A DNA stretch of 64,000 nt, taken from Quadrisphaera sp. RL12-1S (GTDB lineage Bacteria; Actinomycetota; Actinomycetes; Actinomycetales; Quadrisphaeraceae). A program made the position numbers and the translations under genes. The DNA is taken from contig NZ_JACNME010000003.1 of assembly GCF_014270065.1 (NCBI RefSeq), forward strand, positions 452,942 through 516,941. Reading direction: 5' to 3'. Of this stretch, positions 44,270 through 53,160 are shown piece after piece (position 1 is the stretch's first letter; each line of letters begins with the position of its first letter). Below the pieces are notes generated by a model. It worked only from the letters and a program-made list of their open reading frames with translations. It was not told the origin of the DNA and searched no databases.

Positions 44270-45661
44270 ATGACCACGCTGACGCTCATCGCGGTGGCGG
44301 TGGTGGCGTACGGCCTGTGGAAGCCGCACCGCTACGCCACCGCCCTGGCCCTCGGCGGGGCGACGCCCGCGGGGGCGGCGCTGGTGGCGGGCAGCACGGC
44401 GGTGCCCACCTTCTACTTCGTGGCGCTGGGCGCGCTGCTGGTGCTGTTCGTGCAGCTGGTGCACCGCTCGCGCACGCGCCGCCGCCTGGAGCACCCGGTG
44501 ACGCCGGGCACCACGCCGCTGCTGCTGCTCGCCGTGTGGGCCGTGGTGGTGACGGTGGCCGCGCCGCTGCTCTTCGACGGGATGACCGTGTACGCGGCCG
44601 GCGGGGTGCCCAACCAGCTGCGCGCGGGGTCGCTGACGTCGTCCAACCAGGCGCAGATCGTCTACGCGGTGCTGTCGGTGGCCGTGGTGGTGCTGCTCGC
44701 CCGCGGGGCGGGCGCCCGCACCCAGGTGGTGGGGCTGGCCGCGGGCCTGACCATGGTGCTGAGCCTGTGGGCGTACGCCGGCAAGAACCTCGGGGTGCCG
44801 TTCCCCACCGGGTTCTTCGACAACTCCCCCGCGTTCGCGTACATCGACGGGGCGCCCGGCGGGGTCGTCCGGTTCCGCGGGATCTTCTCCGAGCCCGCCG
44901 GGCTCGCCGTGGCGTGCCTGGTGACCATCGCCTACATGACGGCGCGGCTGCCGCAGGTGCGCGGGCTGCGCCGGGTGGGCGTGGGCGTGGTGCTGGCGAT
45001 CGCCGTCTTCCTCGGGTCCATCTCCACCTCCACCACGTTCATCGTGTCCATCGCGCTGCTCGTGGCCATGGCCGTGGGCGTGTGGCTGGTGGAGGTGGTC
45101 ATCGCGCGGCGCGAGCTGACGCTGAGCGGCGTCTCCGGGGCCGCCGCCGCGCTGGCCGTGCTGCCGTTCGTGGTGCCGCTGGTGCTGGCGTTCCTCACCG
45201 GGGAGGTGTCGGCGAAGGTCGGCACGTCGTCCTACCGGGACCGGTCCAGCGCGGACGGCGACTCCTACCGGATCGTGCTGGACACCTTCGGGTTCGGCGT
45301 GGGGCTGGGGTCCAACCGGCCCAGCTCGTTCCTCGCGGCGATGCTCAGCACGGTCGGGCTCATCGGCACGGTGCTGTTCGTGGCGGCCGTGGTGGTGCTG
45401 GTGCGGCGCACGTGGACGCTGCGCGGGTACCGGCCGGTGGTGTGGGCGCTGGCGGCGGCGCTGCTCACCAAGCTCATCAGCGGCCCGGACCTCAACGACA
45501 CGTCAGGTCTGATGTGGCTGTGCCTGGGGGTGCTCGCGCACGCGGCGGCGGTGCGCCAGCGCGAGGAGGCGGTGGAGCAGACCCCGCGCGGCCAGCACGG
45601 CGCCGCGGCCCTGGCCTCGCGGGACCCCGACGGCGAGGACGCCCCCACCCCCTCCCGCTGA
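44270..45661 (+). CDS. O-antigen polymerase-like membrane protein (Wzy-type, 2)
   Basis: 463-residue polytopic protein with about 10-11 hydrophobic segments. A loop contains FRGIFSEPAGLAVACLV, and a long external loop contains EVSAKVGTSSYRDRSSADGDSYRIVLDTFG before the last helices, as in Wzy/O-antigen ligase-like proteins. Start ATG 44270, 18 bases after the Wzz/kinase-like gene. It probably polymerises the repeat unit made by the upstream glycosyltransferase run. The last 40 residues are a soluble, charged tail. Confidence 0.85.
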   Translation: MTTLTLIAVAVVAYGLWKPHRYATALALGGATPAGAALVAGSTAVPTFYFVALGALLVLFVQLVHRSRTRRRLEHPVTPGTTPLLLLAVWAVVVTVAAPLLFDGMTVYAAGGVPNQLRAGSLTSSNQAQIVYAVLSVAVVVLLARGAGARTQVVGLAAGLTMVLSLWAYAGKNLGVPFPTGFFDNSPAFAYIDGAPGGVVRFRGIFSEPAGLAVACLVTIAYMTARLPQVRGLRRVGVGVVLAIAVFLGSISTSTTFIVSIALLVAMAVGVWLVEVVIARRELTLSGVSGAAAALAVLPFVVPLVLAFLTGEVSAKVGTSSYRDRSSADGDSYRIVLDTFGFGVGLGSNRPSSFLAAMLSTVGLIGTVLFVAAVVVLVRRTWTLRGYRPVVWALAAALLTKLISGPDLNDTSGLMWLCLGVLAHAAAVRQREEAVEQTPRGQHGAAALASRDPDGEDAPTPSR

Positions 45662-46032
45662 CCCCCCGTGATCATGGACTTCCCAAGCACTTTCCGGCCG
45701 TGATCATGGACTTCCCGTGCACTTTCCCGTTGCGACGATCAAGGAAGCTGCACCCACCAGCCGTGCGGGCGGGGCTGGGCGGTGGTGGCGGGAAACGGCC
45801 TGCTCGGTGGGGAGGCTCAGGCCCGGTGGGGAGGTTGAGTCCCGCTTCCGGGGCGTGATCCGGGGCTCAGGCTCCCCACCGGTGGTCAGGCTCCCCAGCG
45901 GTGGGTGACGAACGCCCATGATCACGGCGGGGAAGGGGCGGGCAGCGCCGTCGTCACCGTCGAGCGGGTGCAGCGTCCTTGATCGTCGGGGGGAAGTGGC
46001 GCGCAGGCGCTTGATCGTCGCGGGAGGGGGGG
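45662..46032. repeat. intergenic cluster of short repeats and inverted repeats
   Basis: 371 bases without a gene, between converging polymerase and flippase genes. It contains two 30-base direct copies (45666-45695 and 45698-45727, period 32) centred on GTGATCATGGACTTCCC. It has an imperfect inverted repeat of GGTGGGGAG units (45805-45839) against CTCCCCA units (45866-45903). Inverted copies of CGACGATCAAGG...GCTGCACCC lie at 45733-45755 and 45964-45988, with a further CGACGATCAAG-like end at 46010-46020. The same CGACGATCAAGG element overlaps the hairpin at 7073-7097. This looks like a dispersed intergenic repeat family that may also end both transcripts. Confidence 0.7.
45666..45727. repeat. 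two tandem 30-base repeats
   Basis: Copies at 45666-45695 and 45698-45727 differ only in two bases after CTTCCC (AAG versus GTG before CACTTTCC). The core is GTGATCATGGACTTCCC. Confidence 0.85.
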
Positions 46033-47478
46033 TCAGGAGCGGGCGCGCGGGAGGTGGGCGCGGACGGCGCGCAGGAGGCGCGCGCCCTCGTGGCCGAGCG
46101 CCACCACGTCCGAGCCCCGCGGCACCACGAACGCCCACGGCGAGCTGCGGTTCACGCGCGCGGCGAGCACCACCGCGAACACCGACATGGCCGTGCCGCT
46201 GGCGATCGCCGCGATGCCCGCCCCCACAGCACCCATCGACGGCACGAGCAGGAAGAACGCCCCCACCAGCACCACCAGCGCCACCACGAACGACGCCGAC
46301 CGCAGCCCCGGCCGCCCCCACGCCCCGAGCCCGGCGCCGGCCATGAGCCCGGGGATGTTGGTCACGGCGGCGACGAGCAGCCACCACGTCGGCTCGGTGG
46401 CGGGCGCGAACTGCTCGCCGAACACCGGCCCGATCCACAGCGGCACGGTCGCCCCGAGCACCAGCGCCCCGACCGCGCCGACCAGCAGCGCGGAGCGGGA
46501 GATGGCCATGAGCTGCTCGCGGTCGTCGAAGCGCGCGTTGACGCCGAACAGCGTGTCGCGCACAGCCGTGATGAGGATGAACAGCACGTCGGAGATGGTG
46601 ATGGCCACCACCAGCAGGCCCAGCTGCGTGGCGTCGGACAGCGGCGTGGTCATGAGCTGCGCCACGCGCCCGGTGGCCATGCTCGCCACCGCGCCCAGCC
46701 AGGTGCTCGACCCGAACGACAGCACGTCCCGCGTGATCGAGGAGGACGACGGCGGCGGCGACGCTGCTCCCCCGGCCGCGCCGGAGGCCGCGGGCGGCCG
46801 GCGCAGCAGCACCCGCCAGTAGACGAGCCCCGTGACCACCGGGATGACGGACATCGCGATGACGGCCACGCGCACGTCCAACGCCCCGGCGAGCGCCAGC
46901 GCCAGCAGCACCACGAGGCGCAGCAGGGAGGACAGCGCGCGGTCGGCGGCGACGGCGCCCCACATCTGCAGGCCGACGGCGGCGCCGCGCAGCAGCCCGA
47001 CCAGCATCTGCGGCAGGGCCAGGGCGGTGCCCACCAGCATGATCGGGATGAGCTGGGCGTCGCCCTTGGTGAGCACGGACGCGAAGCCCCAGCTGAGCCC
47101 CCAGCACACGGCTCCGAGCAGCAGGCTGACCAGCGCGGCGGGCACGAGGGCGCGGCGGGTCTGGTCGGGCCGGCGGGCCAGGTGGTAGGTCAGCGCCTCG
47201 GGCAGGCCGAGGGTGGCGACGGCGGCGACCAGCGCGGCGGGCGCCATGGCGGTGGCCACCTCGCCGCGGCCCTCCACGCCGAGGGCGCGGGCGAGCACCG
47301 GCGCGGTGACCACGCCGATGACCGGCACGAGCATGCTCGTCGTCGTCGTGAACGCCATGGCGCGGCGCATCGAGACGGCCGGCTTCTCGGTGGGGACGGC
47401 GTTCTCGGTGGGCACGCCGGTCTCGCCGGGCACGTGCGGCTCGGTGGTGGGGTCGGTGCTCGTCGGCTGGGAGGTCAC
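46033..47478 (-). CDS. polysaccharide flippase (Wzx-type, 2)
   Basis: 481-residue MOP-superfamily flippase with about 12-14 hydrophobic segments. A Thr/Pro/Glu-rich 35-residue leader precedes PVLARALGVEGRGEVATAMAP, and LGLPEALTYHLARR follows. The late part has GAWGRPGLRSASFVVALVV. GTG 47478 has GAGG 8 bases upstream and lies 10 bases after the GT2 stop, so the two form a unit. It is a second, divergent flippase beside that at 27740. Confidence 0.92.
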   Translation of the reverse strand: MTSQPTSTDPTTEPHVPGETGVPTENAVPTEKPAVSMRRAMAFTTTTSMLVPVIGVVTAPVLARALGVEGRGEVATAMAPAALVAAVATLGLPEALTYHLARRPDQTRRALVPAALVSLLLGAVCWGLSWGFASVLTKGDAQLIPIMLVGTALALPQMLVGLLRGAAVGLQMWGAVAADRALSSLLRLVVLLALALAGALDVRVAVIAMSVIPVVTGLVYWRVLLRRPPAASGAAGGAASPPPSSSSITRDVLSFGSSTWLGAVASMATGRVAQLMTTPLSDATQLGLLVVAITISDVLFILITAVRDTLFGVNARFDDREQLMAISRSALLVGAVGALVLGATVPLWIGPVFGEQFAPATEPTWWLLVAAVTNIPGLMAGAGLGAWGRPGLRSASFVVALVVLVGAFFLLVPSMGAVGAGIAAIASGTAMSVFAVVLAARVNRSSPWAFVVPRGSDVVALGHEGARLLRAVRAHLPRARS

Positions 47479-47488
47479 GCGGCGGACC

Positions 47489-48436
47489 TCAGGCCGGGGG
47501 CAGGTCGAGGATGCGCTCGGGCGTGAAGCGCCCGCGGGCCAGGTCGGCCAGGGCCCGGGCGTTGCCCAGCAGGCGGCGGCGGCGCCAGGAGCGCTCCGCG
47601 TGGCCCACCGACCGCGAGGCGTTGCCCACCAGGCGCGGGCCCACCTCGTAGCCGAGGCGCCGCCAGCTGATGGTGCCCTTGCGCAGCAGGTAGAACGGGT
47701 TCATGACCTGGGAGTAGCCGAGGCGCTGGTGGGCGGTGCGGCCGCCGGACTTCACGCCGAGGTGCACCACCACGGCGTCGTCGATCTTGGCGAGGGACCC
47801 GTGCCGCAGGAGGCAGCCGGCGAAGTCGAGGTCCTCCAGCCAGGAGTACAGGGGCAGCCGCTCGTCGAAGCGGAGCGCCGGGTCGACGTCGGCGCGGTAG
47901 CCGAAGTTGCAGCCGTACAGCTGGTCGACCGGCCGGCCGGCGCCCTGCTGGCGGTCCGCGGCGGACAGGCGCAGGGCGTCGTCGGCGATCTCGCGGTCCA
48001 CCTCGCCGGCGCTGGCGCCGGAGCCGTCCAGCAGCACGCGCCCGGTGATGCCCACCACCTCGGGGTGGGCGTCGAAGTACGCCAGGGCGCGCTCGAGGTA
48101 GTCGGGGCGCACCACGGCGTCGTCGTCGAAGAAGAAGACGCGGGAGGCGCCCGGGACGGCGTCGATGCCCGCGTTGCGCTGGGCGGCCGCCCCGCGGGCG
48201 TGGACGACGACGACGGCGGGCGGCAGCCCTGCGGCGGGCAGGTCCGCGGGGCCGGGCGTGCAGACGACCAGGGCGAAGTCGCGGTGGGTCTGGTGCGCGA
48301 GGTCGGCGACGAGGCGGCCGAGCAGCTCGGGGCGGCCCGCGGAGGCGACCACCACGGCCACGTCGCAGGCCCGCTGGCCCGGGGTCGGGCTGAGGGGGGT
48401 CGGGACGGCGGCGTCCGCAGCGGGCGTGCGGGGCAT
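47489..48436 (-). CDS. GT2 glycosyltransferase (FFFDDD family, copy B)
   Basis: 315-residue GT-A transferase, paralog of 41898-42818 and 50876-51781. Shared blocks are VVVASAGRPELLG, HARGAAAQRNAGIDAVPGA, FFFDDDAVVRPDYLERAL, ITGRVLLDGSG, LYGCNFGY, RFDERLPLYSWLEDLDF and LGYSQVMNPFYL. ATG 48436 has GGAGGG 4-5 bases upstream; a longer in-frame start is not protein-like. Co-transcribed with the flippase downstream. Confidence 0.93.
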   Translation of the reverse strand: MPRTPAADAAVPTPLSPTPGQRACDVAVVVASAGRPELLGRLVADLAHQTHRDFALVVCTPGPADLPAAGLPPAVVVVHARGAAAQRNAGIDAVPGASRVFFFDDDAVVRPDYLERALAYFDAHPEVVGITGRVLLDGSGASAGEVDREIADDALRLSAADRQQGAGRPVDQLYGCNFGYRADVDPALRFDERLPLYSWLEDLDFAGCLLRHGSLAKIDDAVVVHLGVKSGGRTAHQRLGYSQVMNPFYLLRKGTISWRRLGYEVGPRLVGNASRSVGHAERSWRRRRLLGNARALADLARGRFTPERILDLPPA

Positions 48437-48640
48437 GTGCCCTCCGGCGACGGGGAAGTGCGCGGCGGGCGCCGGCGGTCGGCAGTTTTGCACACGCTGC
48501 TGCGCGCTCGGGGGGCTTCGAGCAGACCGCTCGTCCCGCTTCGCCCGGTTCGTCCCGACCACCGCGAGGAGGGCCTCGCGCCCAGGGCCCGGTGCTACCG
48601 TCACCGACGCCCGAGGCCCCCTTCCCCCCGGAGACCTCCC
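48437..48640. promoter_or_regulatory. divergent intergenic region
   Basis: About 200 bases that must drive the GT2/flippase pair leftward and the GH16 gene rightward. CAGTTTTGCACACG near 48481-48494 is the only A/T-richer stretch and is a candidate promoter area, but no full promoter can be assigned. Confidence 0.35.
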
Positions 48641-50851
48641 GTGCCGCCCCCCGACGAGTCCGCGTCTCCCGCTGAGGACGACGCGCCCGCGCTGCGCCCC
48701 CGCGAGCGCCAGCGCACGAGCCGCCGTCGCACGGCGGTGGTGGCGAGCATCGTGGCGCTGTCGCTGGTGGTGGCCGGGGGTGCGTGGTGGCTGCTCGGGC
48801 GGCCGCAGCCGCCGACGGGTGACCGCGTGACCGCCTCGGACGGCAGCGACGTCACCGACGAGCAGGCCCTGCTGACCGACGGCGGGCGGGCGCGCGCCGC
48901 GTGGACCGCCGGCAGCGACCCGGTGGGCGCGTGGGTGCAGGTGGCCTTCGACGCCCCCACGGACGTGGACCGGGTGCGCCTGGTGGCGGCCGAGGGCGCC
49001 CCGGCGGTGACGTCGGGCCTGCTGACGCTGGACGGCGGGGCGGGCGTCATGGTGACGGCCGGCTCCTCGGGCAGCACCGAGGTGAGCTTCCCGCGGCAGC
49101 GGGTGACGTCGGCGCGGTTCACGGTGGCCTCCGGCGACCCCGGCGCGGGGCTGGCCCGGATGCTCCTCGACGACGGCGGCGACCCGCCCGCCGCCGACCC
49201 CTCCGCCTCCTCCGGCAGCGGTGGAGCCGCCGGTGGCCCCCTCGCGGGGGTGACGGCCACGGCGTCCTCGTCCCGCTCGGGCTCCTCCCCCGACGCGCTG
49301 GTCGACGGCGACCTGCTCGCCCAGCAGACGGGCCGGGAGTGGCGGGCCGCCTCCACGGACAAGCAGCCGTGGGTGCAGCTGGCGTGGTCGGCGCCGCAGC
49401 TGGTGAGCGCCGTGCAGGTGTTCGGCCCGTCGGAGCGGATGGCCGACGCCGCCGCCTCGGGCTCGAGCCCGCTCTCGGGGACACTGGAGTTCTCCGACGG
49501 CAGCTCGGTGGTGGTCTCCGGCATCGAGGGCGACGACGGGCAGCCGACCACGGTGGCGGTGGCGCCGCGCACGGCGACGTCGGTGCGCCTGGTCCTCGAG
49601 GAGAACTTCGCCAGCGCGAGCCCCGCCCTGCGCGAGGTGGCCGTCTACACGGCGGGCACCACGCCCGTGCGGTGGAAGGCACCCGGCGACACCTACGAGG
49701 TCACGCCCCCCGCCGCGGCGGACTGCGGCGCCAGCAGCTCACCGGTCGGCTCGGCGCCCGCCGGTGAGCTGGCGCTGGTGTGCCCGGCGGTGGGGTCGGA
49801 GGTCAGCGGGTCGAGCGCCACCGTCGTCGTCCAGGCGGCACCGGGGGCGCAGGTCACGGCCACCACGCAGCCCCGGCAGGGCGGCCCGGTGCAGACCGTG
49901 GGCACCGCTGCGGCCGGCGGCGACGGCCGCGCCACCCTGACCGTGGACACCTCGGCCCTGCCGGCGGGGCCGTTCGCGCTGGAGGTGGCGCAGGGCAGCG
50001 GCAGCACCACCTCCAGCACCAGCGCCGCCCCGCTGCACCTGCAGCTGGTCAAGGCCACCGGCCAGCCGGTCACGGACGCCGGTCACGCGCCGGCGGGCAT
50101 GACGCTGCAGTGGCAGGACGACTTCGACGCCCCGCTGTCCGTCAGCGGCACCGGCGCGGGCGCGACGTACGCGGCGGGCAAGCCGGAGAGCTGGGGCACG
50201 TCGCAGTTCGGCGACGCGGTCTTCGCGGCCCCGGACACCGGCGCGGGCACGGTGGCCACCATCCCCGGCGGCTACCTGCGGCTGCGGGTGGAGCCCAAGG
50301 GCGACCTGCCGGTCCAGACCCCGTACGGCCAGCAGCACGTGGGCGGGCTGCTCTCGTCGGCGCGGGTGGGTGCGGGCGGGTTCAGCGCGCAGTACGGCTA
50401 CTTCGAGGCGCGGATGCTGGCCGGGGCGGGCAAGGGCACGTGGCCGGCGTTCTGGATGCTCAACTCCCAGGCGGCCACCACGGACAACAAGACCGCCGGC
50501 GAGGTGGACGCGGTGGAGCTGTACGGCCACGACACGTCCTTCACGTGCCACACGCTGCACGACTGGGGCGCCCCGGACGACGCGAACAGCACGGGGTCGA
50601 AGTGCCTGTCCCCGCAGCAGGTGCAGGACTGGGCGGTGGGCTGGCACGACTACGGCGTGCGGGTCACCCCCGACGGCGCGCAGTTCTCCATCGACGGCCA
50701 GGTGGTGGCCGACAAGCGCGGGCTGGGCCGCTCCGGGGAGCCGTTCTTCTTCCTGCTCGACATGGCCCTGGGCGGCGGCTGGCCGGTGGCGCTGGACCCG
50801 ACCGGCGGCACGTCCGACCTCTACGTCGACTGGGTGCGCGCCTACACCTGA
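48641..50851 (+). CDS. membrane-anchored GH16 glycosidase with two discoidin-like domains
   Basis: 736 residues. The basic cytoplasmic N-terminus (RERQRTSRRRT) and a single helix (~32-53) act as a signal anchor rather than a cleaved peptide. Two discoidin/galactose-binding-like modules follow (~60-165 and ~200-345; the second has PWVQLAWSAPQLVSAVQVFG and LEFSDGSSVVVSGI), then a beta-sandwich linker. The C-terminal GH16 domain has its catalytic site EVDAVE at 621-626. GTG 48641 has GGAGA 7 bases upstream. It is a paralog of 33807-35492, with one extra module and membrane tethering instead of secretion. The catalytic residues are intact. Likely remodels polysaccharide at the outer membrane face. 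Confidence 0.92.
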   Translation: MPPPDESASPAEDDAPALRPRERQRTSRRRTAVVASIVALSLVVAGGAWWLLGRPQPPTGDRVTASDGSDVTDEQALLTDGGRARAAWTAGSDPVGAWVQVAFDAPTDVDRVRLVAAEGAPAVTSGLLTLDGGAGVMVTAGSSGSTEVSFPRQRVTSARFTVASGDPGAGLARMLLDDGGDPPAADPSASSGSGGAAGGPLAGVTATASSSRSGSSPDALVDGDLLAQQTGREWRAASTDKQPWVQLAWSAPQLVSAVQVFGPSERMADAAASGSSPLSGTLEFSDGSSVVVSGIEGDDGQPTTVAVAPRTATSVRLVLEENFASASPALREVAVYTAGTTPVRWKAPGDTYEVTPPAAADCGASSSPVGSAPAGELALVCPAVGSEVSGSSATVVVQAAPGAQVTATTQPRQGGPVQTVGTAAAGGDGRATLTVDTSALPAGPFALEVAQGSGSTTSSTSAAPLHLQLVKATGQPVTDAGHAPAGMTLQWQDDFDAPLSVSGTGAGATYAAGKPESWGTSQFGDAVFAAPDTGAGTVATIPGGYLRLRVEPKGDLPVQTPYGQQHVGGLLSSARVGAGGFSAQYGYFEARMLAGAGKGTWPAFWMLNSQAATTDNKTAGEVDAVELYGHDTSFTCHTLHDWGAPDDANSTGSKCLSPQQVQDWAVGWHDYGVRVTPDGAQFSIDGQVVADKRGLGRSGEPFFFLLDMALGGGWPVALDPTGGTSDLYVDWVRAYT

Positions 50852-50875
50852 GGGCAGGAGAGCAGGACGACGACG

Positions 50876-51781
50876 TCAGCGGCCGTCGGGCGGCAGCTGC
50901 GCCATGCGCTCGGGCGTGAACCGGCGGCGCAGCAGGTCCGCGGCGGCGAGGAGGTTGCCGCGCAGCCGCAGCCGGCGCCACTCCCGCTCAGGCCCGCCGA
51001 GGGAGAGCACGGCGTTCTTGGAGACGCGGCGCATGGTCTCGTCCCAGGCCAGGGCAGGGGGGAAGCTGCCCTTGTGGTGCAGGTAGGCGGGGTTCATCAC
51101 CTGCGCGTACCCGAGCCGGGCGTGGGCGGTGCGCCCGCCGGACTTCACGCCGCGGTGCACGATCACGCAGTCGTCGGCCTTGGCCATGAGGCCGTGGCGG
51201 AGCATGCGGCGGGCGTAGTCGTGGTCCTCGAGCCAGCCGTACAGCGGGAGCCGCTCGTCGAACCGCTCGTGCGGCACGCCGGTCCGCTTCACCGCGAAGT
51301 TGCAGCCGTAGAGGGTCTGGCTGGGGGTCCACTGCCCGCCGAGCGGCGCGGTCTGCGACGCCGCGAGCGCCTCGGCGGCCGCGGTGGTGCTGATGGCCTC
51401 GCCGACGGCGCCGTCGAGGAGCACGCGGCCGGTGAGGGCGACGACGTCGGGGTGGCGCTCGAAGAAGCGCATGGCCTGCTCGAGGTAGTCGGGGCGGACC
51501 ACGGCGTCGTCGTCGAAGAAGAAGACGTGGGTGGCCTCGGGCACGGCGTCGAGCCCGGCGTTGCGCTGCGTGGTGAGCCCGCGGGCGTGGACCACGCGCA
51601 CGTGCGGCGGCAGCGGCTGCGCGGGCAGGCTGGCGGTGTCGGGCACGGAGACCACCAGGTCGAAGCCGGTGAGGGTCTGCCGGGCCAGGTCGGCGACCAC
51701 CTCGGCGAGCAGGTCGGGGCGCCCCGCGGAGGCGAGGATCACGGCGACGCGGGCTTCGGGGGCGTCGGGGGTGGCGGGCAC
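50876..51781 (-). CDS. GT2 glycosyltransferase (FFFDDD family, copy C)
   Basis: 301-residue GT-A transferase, third paralog of the set. The signature blocks are ILASAGRPDLL, HARGLTTQRNAGLDAVPEA, FFFDDDAVVRPDYLEQAM, LTGRVLLDGAVGE, LYGCNFAV, RFDERLPLYGWLEDHDY and VKSGGRTAHARLGYAQVMNP. GTG 51781 (GGAG 9 bases upstream) is chosen; GTG 51853 or 51871 would add a leader not seen in the paralogs. It converges on the GH16 gene with 24 bases between. Confidence 0.92.
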   Translation of the reverse strand: MPATPDAPEARVAVILASAGRPDLLAEVVADLARQTLTGFDLVVSVPDTASLPAQPLPPHVRVVHARGLTTQRNAGLDAVPEATHVFFFDDDAVVRPDYLEQAMRFFERHPDVVALTGRVLLDGAVGEAISTTAAAEALAASQTAPLGGQWTPSQTLYGCNFAVKRTGVPHERFDERLPLYGWLEDHDYARRMLRHGLMAKADDCVIVHRGVKSGGRTAHARLGYAQVMNPAYLHHKGSFPPALAWDETMRRVSKNAVLSLGGPEREWRRLRLRGNLLAAADLLRRRFTPERMAQLPPDGR

Positions 51782-51899
51782 GCTGGGCAGCTCCGTCCGT
51801 GGACCGGGGTGGGCGTCGGCACTGTAGCCAGGGCGTTCCGGACGGATCCGCACGATCTGCCCGCGACCCACCCACGGCCATGATCAGTGACCTAGGGTG

Positions 51900-52778
51900 A
51901 TGAGGGTGCGCGTCCTCCCCCGCGCCGGCTCCCCCGCTGCGCGCGCGGTGCTCACCGTGCGCGCTGCCGGCGAGAAGCTCGGCATCACGGCAGCGCTGTC
52001 GGCCCGTCTGGCCCGGGGCCCGCGGCCTCCGGTGCTCATGACGCTGGTGTACCGGCGGGCCGGTGCGCCGCAGGTGGAGGGCCTGGTCCGCGACCTGCTG
52101 GCTGAGGCGGAGGCGGTGGGCAGCAGCGCCCGCGCCGTGCTGTGGGCCCTGGACGAGCCGGCGCCGCAGCTGGCCGCGTGGACGCTGGGGCACGGCCCGG
52201 GCGCCCGGCTGGACCTGCACGCGCGGGTGCGCGAGCACGCCCTCGGGGCTGCGGCCACCTCCAGCGGGGAGCAGCCGTACTGGGTGGTCTCCGACGACGA
52301 CGTCCGCTACTCGCGCGGGTCCGTGGGCCGGCTGGTGGCGCTCATGGCGCGGGGCGGGATCGACGTGGCGGGTCCGGCGCACTGCGCGACGAGCGAGTGG
52401 AACCACTCGTTCACACTGGCACGCCCGTTCACGGTGGCGCGCAGCTGCCACTTCGTGGAGACGGGGCCGGTGCTGGCGTTCTCCCCGCGCGCGCAGGAGC
52501 GGCTGCTGCCGTTCCCGGTGGGCTCGGCGGCCGGGTGGGGCATGGAGGCGCACTGGTCGTCCCGGACGCAGGAGGGGCTGCGCTCGGCCATCGTCGACGC
52601 GGTGGCGGTGGACCACCTCGTGCCGATGGGCGGCAGCTACGACGCGGTCGCCGAGTGGGAGAACTGCCGGGCGTTCACGCGCCGCTACGGCGTGGAGGAC
52701 GTCAGCGACCTCAAGACCGTGGTCGGCGCGTGGCGGGCGTGGCAGCCGAGGGCGCCCTGGCTCACCACGTCGGGGTGA
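51900..52778 (+). CDS. putative glycosyltransferase with DDD motif (DUF707-like)
   Basis: 292-residue cytoplasmic protein. The first 80 residues have MTLVYRRAGAPQVEGLVRDLL. A central GT-A-like core contains the acidic motif YWVVSDDDVRYSRGS, then VAGPAHCATSEWNHSFTL, FVETGPVLAFSP and GWGMEAHWSS, and ends in VAVDHLVPMGGSYD. This combination is seen in sugar-transferase-like proteins of the DUF707/GT2-related type; I recognise the pattern but not a defined activity. ATG 51900 (a GTG at 51897 is one codon upstream). Divergent from GT2 copy C and last transferase of the high-GC locus. Confidence 0.7.
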   Translation: MRVRVLPRAGSPAARAVLTVRAAGEKLGITAALSARLARGPRPPVLMTLVYRRAGAPQVEGLVRDLLAEAEAVGSSARAVLWALDEPAPQLAAWTLGHGPGARLDLHARVREHALGAAATSSGEQPYWVVSDDDVRYSRGSVGRLVALMARGGIDVAGPAHCATSEWNHSFTLARPFTVARSCHFVETGPVLAFSPRAQERLLPFPVGSAAGWGMEAHWSSRTQEGLRSAIVDAVAVDHLVPMGGSYDAVAEWENCRAFTRRYGVEDVSDLKTVVGAWRAWQPRAPWLTTSG

Positions 52779-52838
52779 CCCGGCGCAGCGCCGGGACCAG
52801 CGCGGTCGGGGCGGTCTGCACGAGCAGGCACCAGGTGC

Positions 52839-53096
52839 TCAGGAGGCGACGCGGTGGCGCTCGTGGTCGTGCATGTGGTGGCCGCTGTGCGCGTGCAGGC
52901 GGTGCGCGAGGCGCGGGTGCCGCGGCGCGCTGGTGATGGTCACCACGGGCGCCGAGTGGCCGGGTCGGGGCCTGTGCACCACGCGCGGGTGACGCTCGTG
53001 CCGCTCCGCGTTGTAGATGCTGCGGCCGACCAGCAGCGCGAGCGCTGCGGCGACGGGGAGCCAAGCGACCAGCACGGCGAGCAGCCAGATGTCCAC
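52839..53096 (-). CDS. small membrane protein with His-rich tail (LVGR family 1)
   Basis: Unrecognised 85-residue protein. A single N-terminal helix (WLLAVLVAWLPVAAALALLVGR) is followed by a 55-residue tail that becomes very His-rich at its end (HRLHAHSGHHMHDHERHR). GTG 53096 is chosen because the helix starts right after it; longer starts add a basic, shadow-like stretch. It is first of four neighbouring minus-strand genes sharing the motif A-L-L-V-G-R-x-[ILV]-x3-E directly after the helix. The His cluster could bind metal ions (inference). Confidence 0.65.
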   Translation of the reverse strand: MDIWLLAVLVAWLPVAAALALLVGRSIYNAERHERHPRVVHRPRPGHSAPVVTITSAPRHPRLAHRLHAHSGHHMHDHERHRVAS

Positions 53097-53160
53097 GGCT
53101 CTGTTGTAGGCGCCGCGGTCCAACGCGCGATGGGCGCTGGCTGGGAGTGCGCTGGGCGCC

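Noticed and set aside
47213..48640. Long N-terminal extension of the GH16 gene at 48641
   Set aside because: The extension is antisense to the GT2 and flippase genes; GTG 48641 has a good ribosome site and starts a clear signal-anchor.
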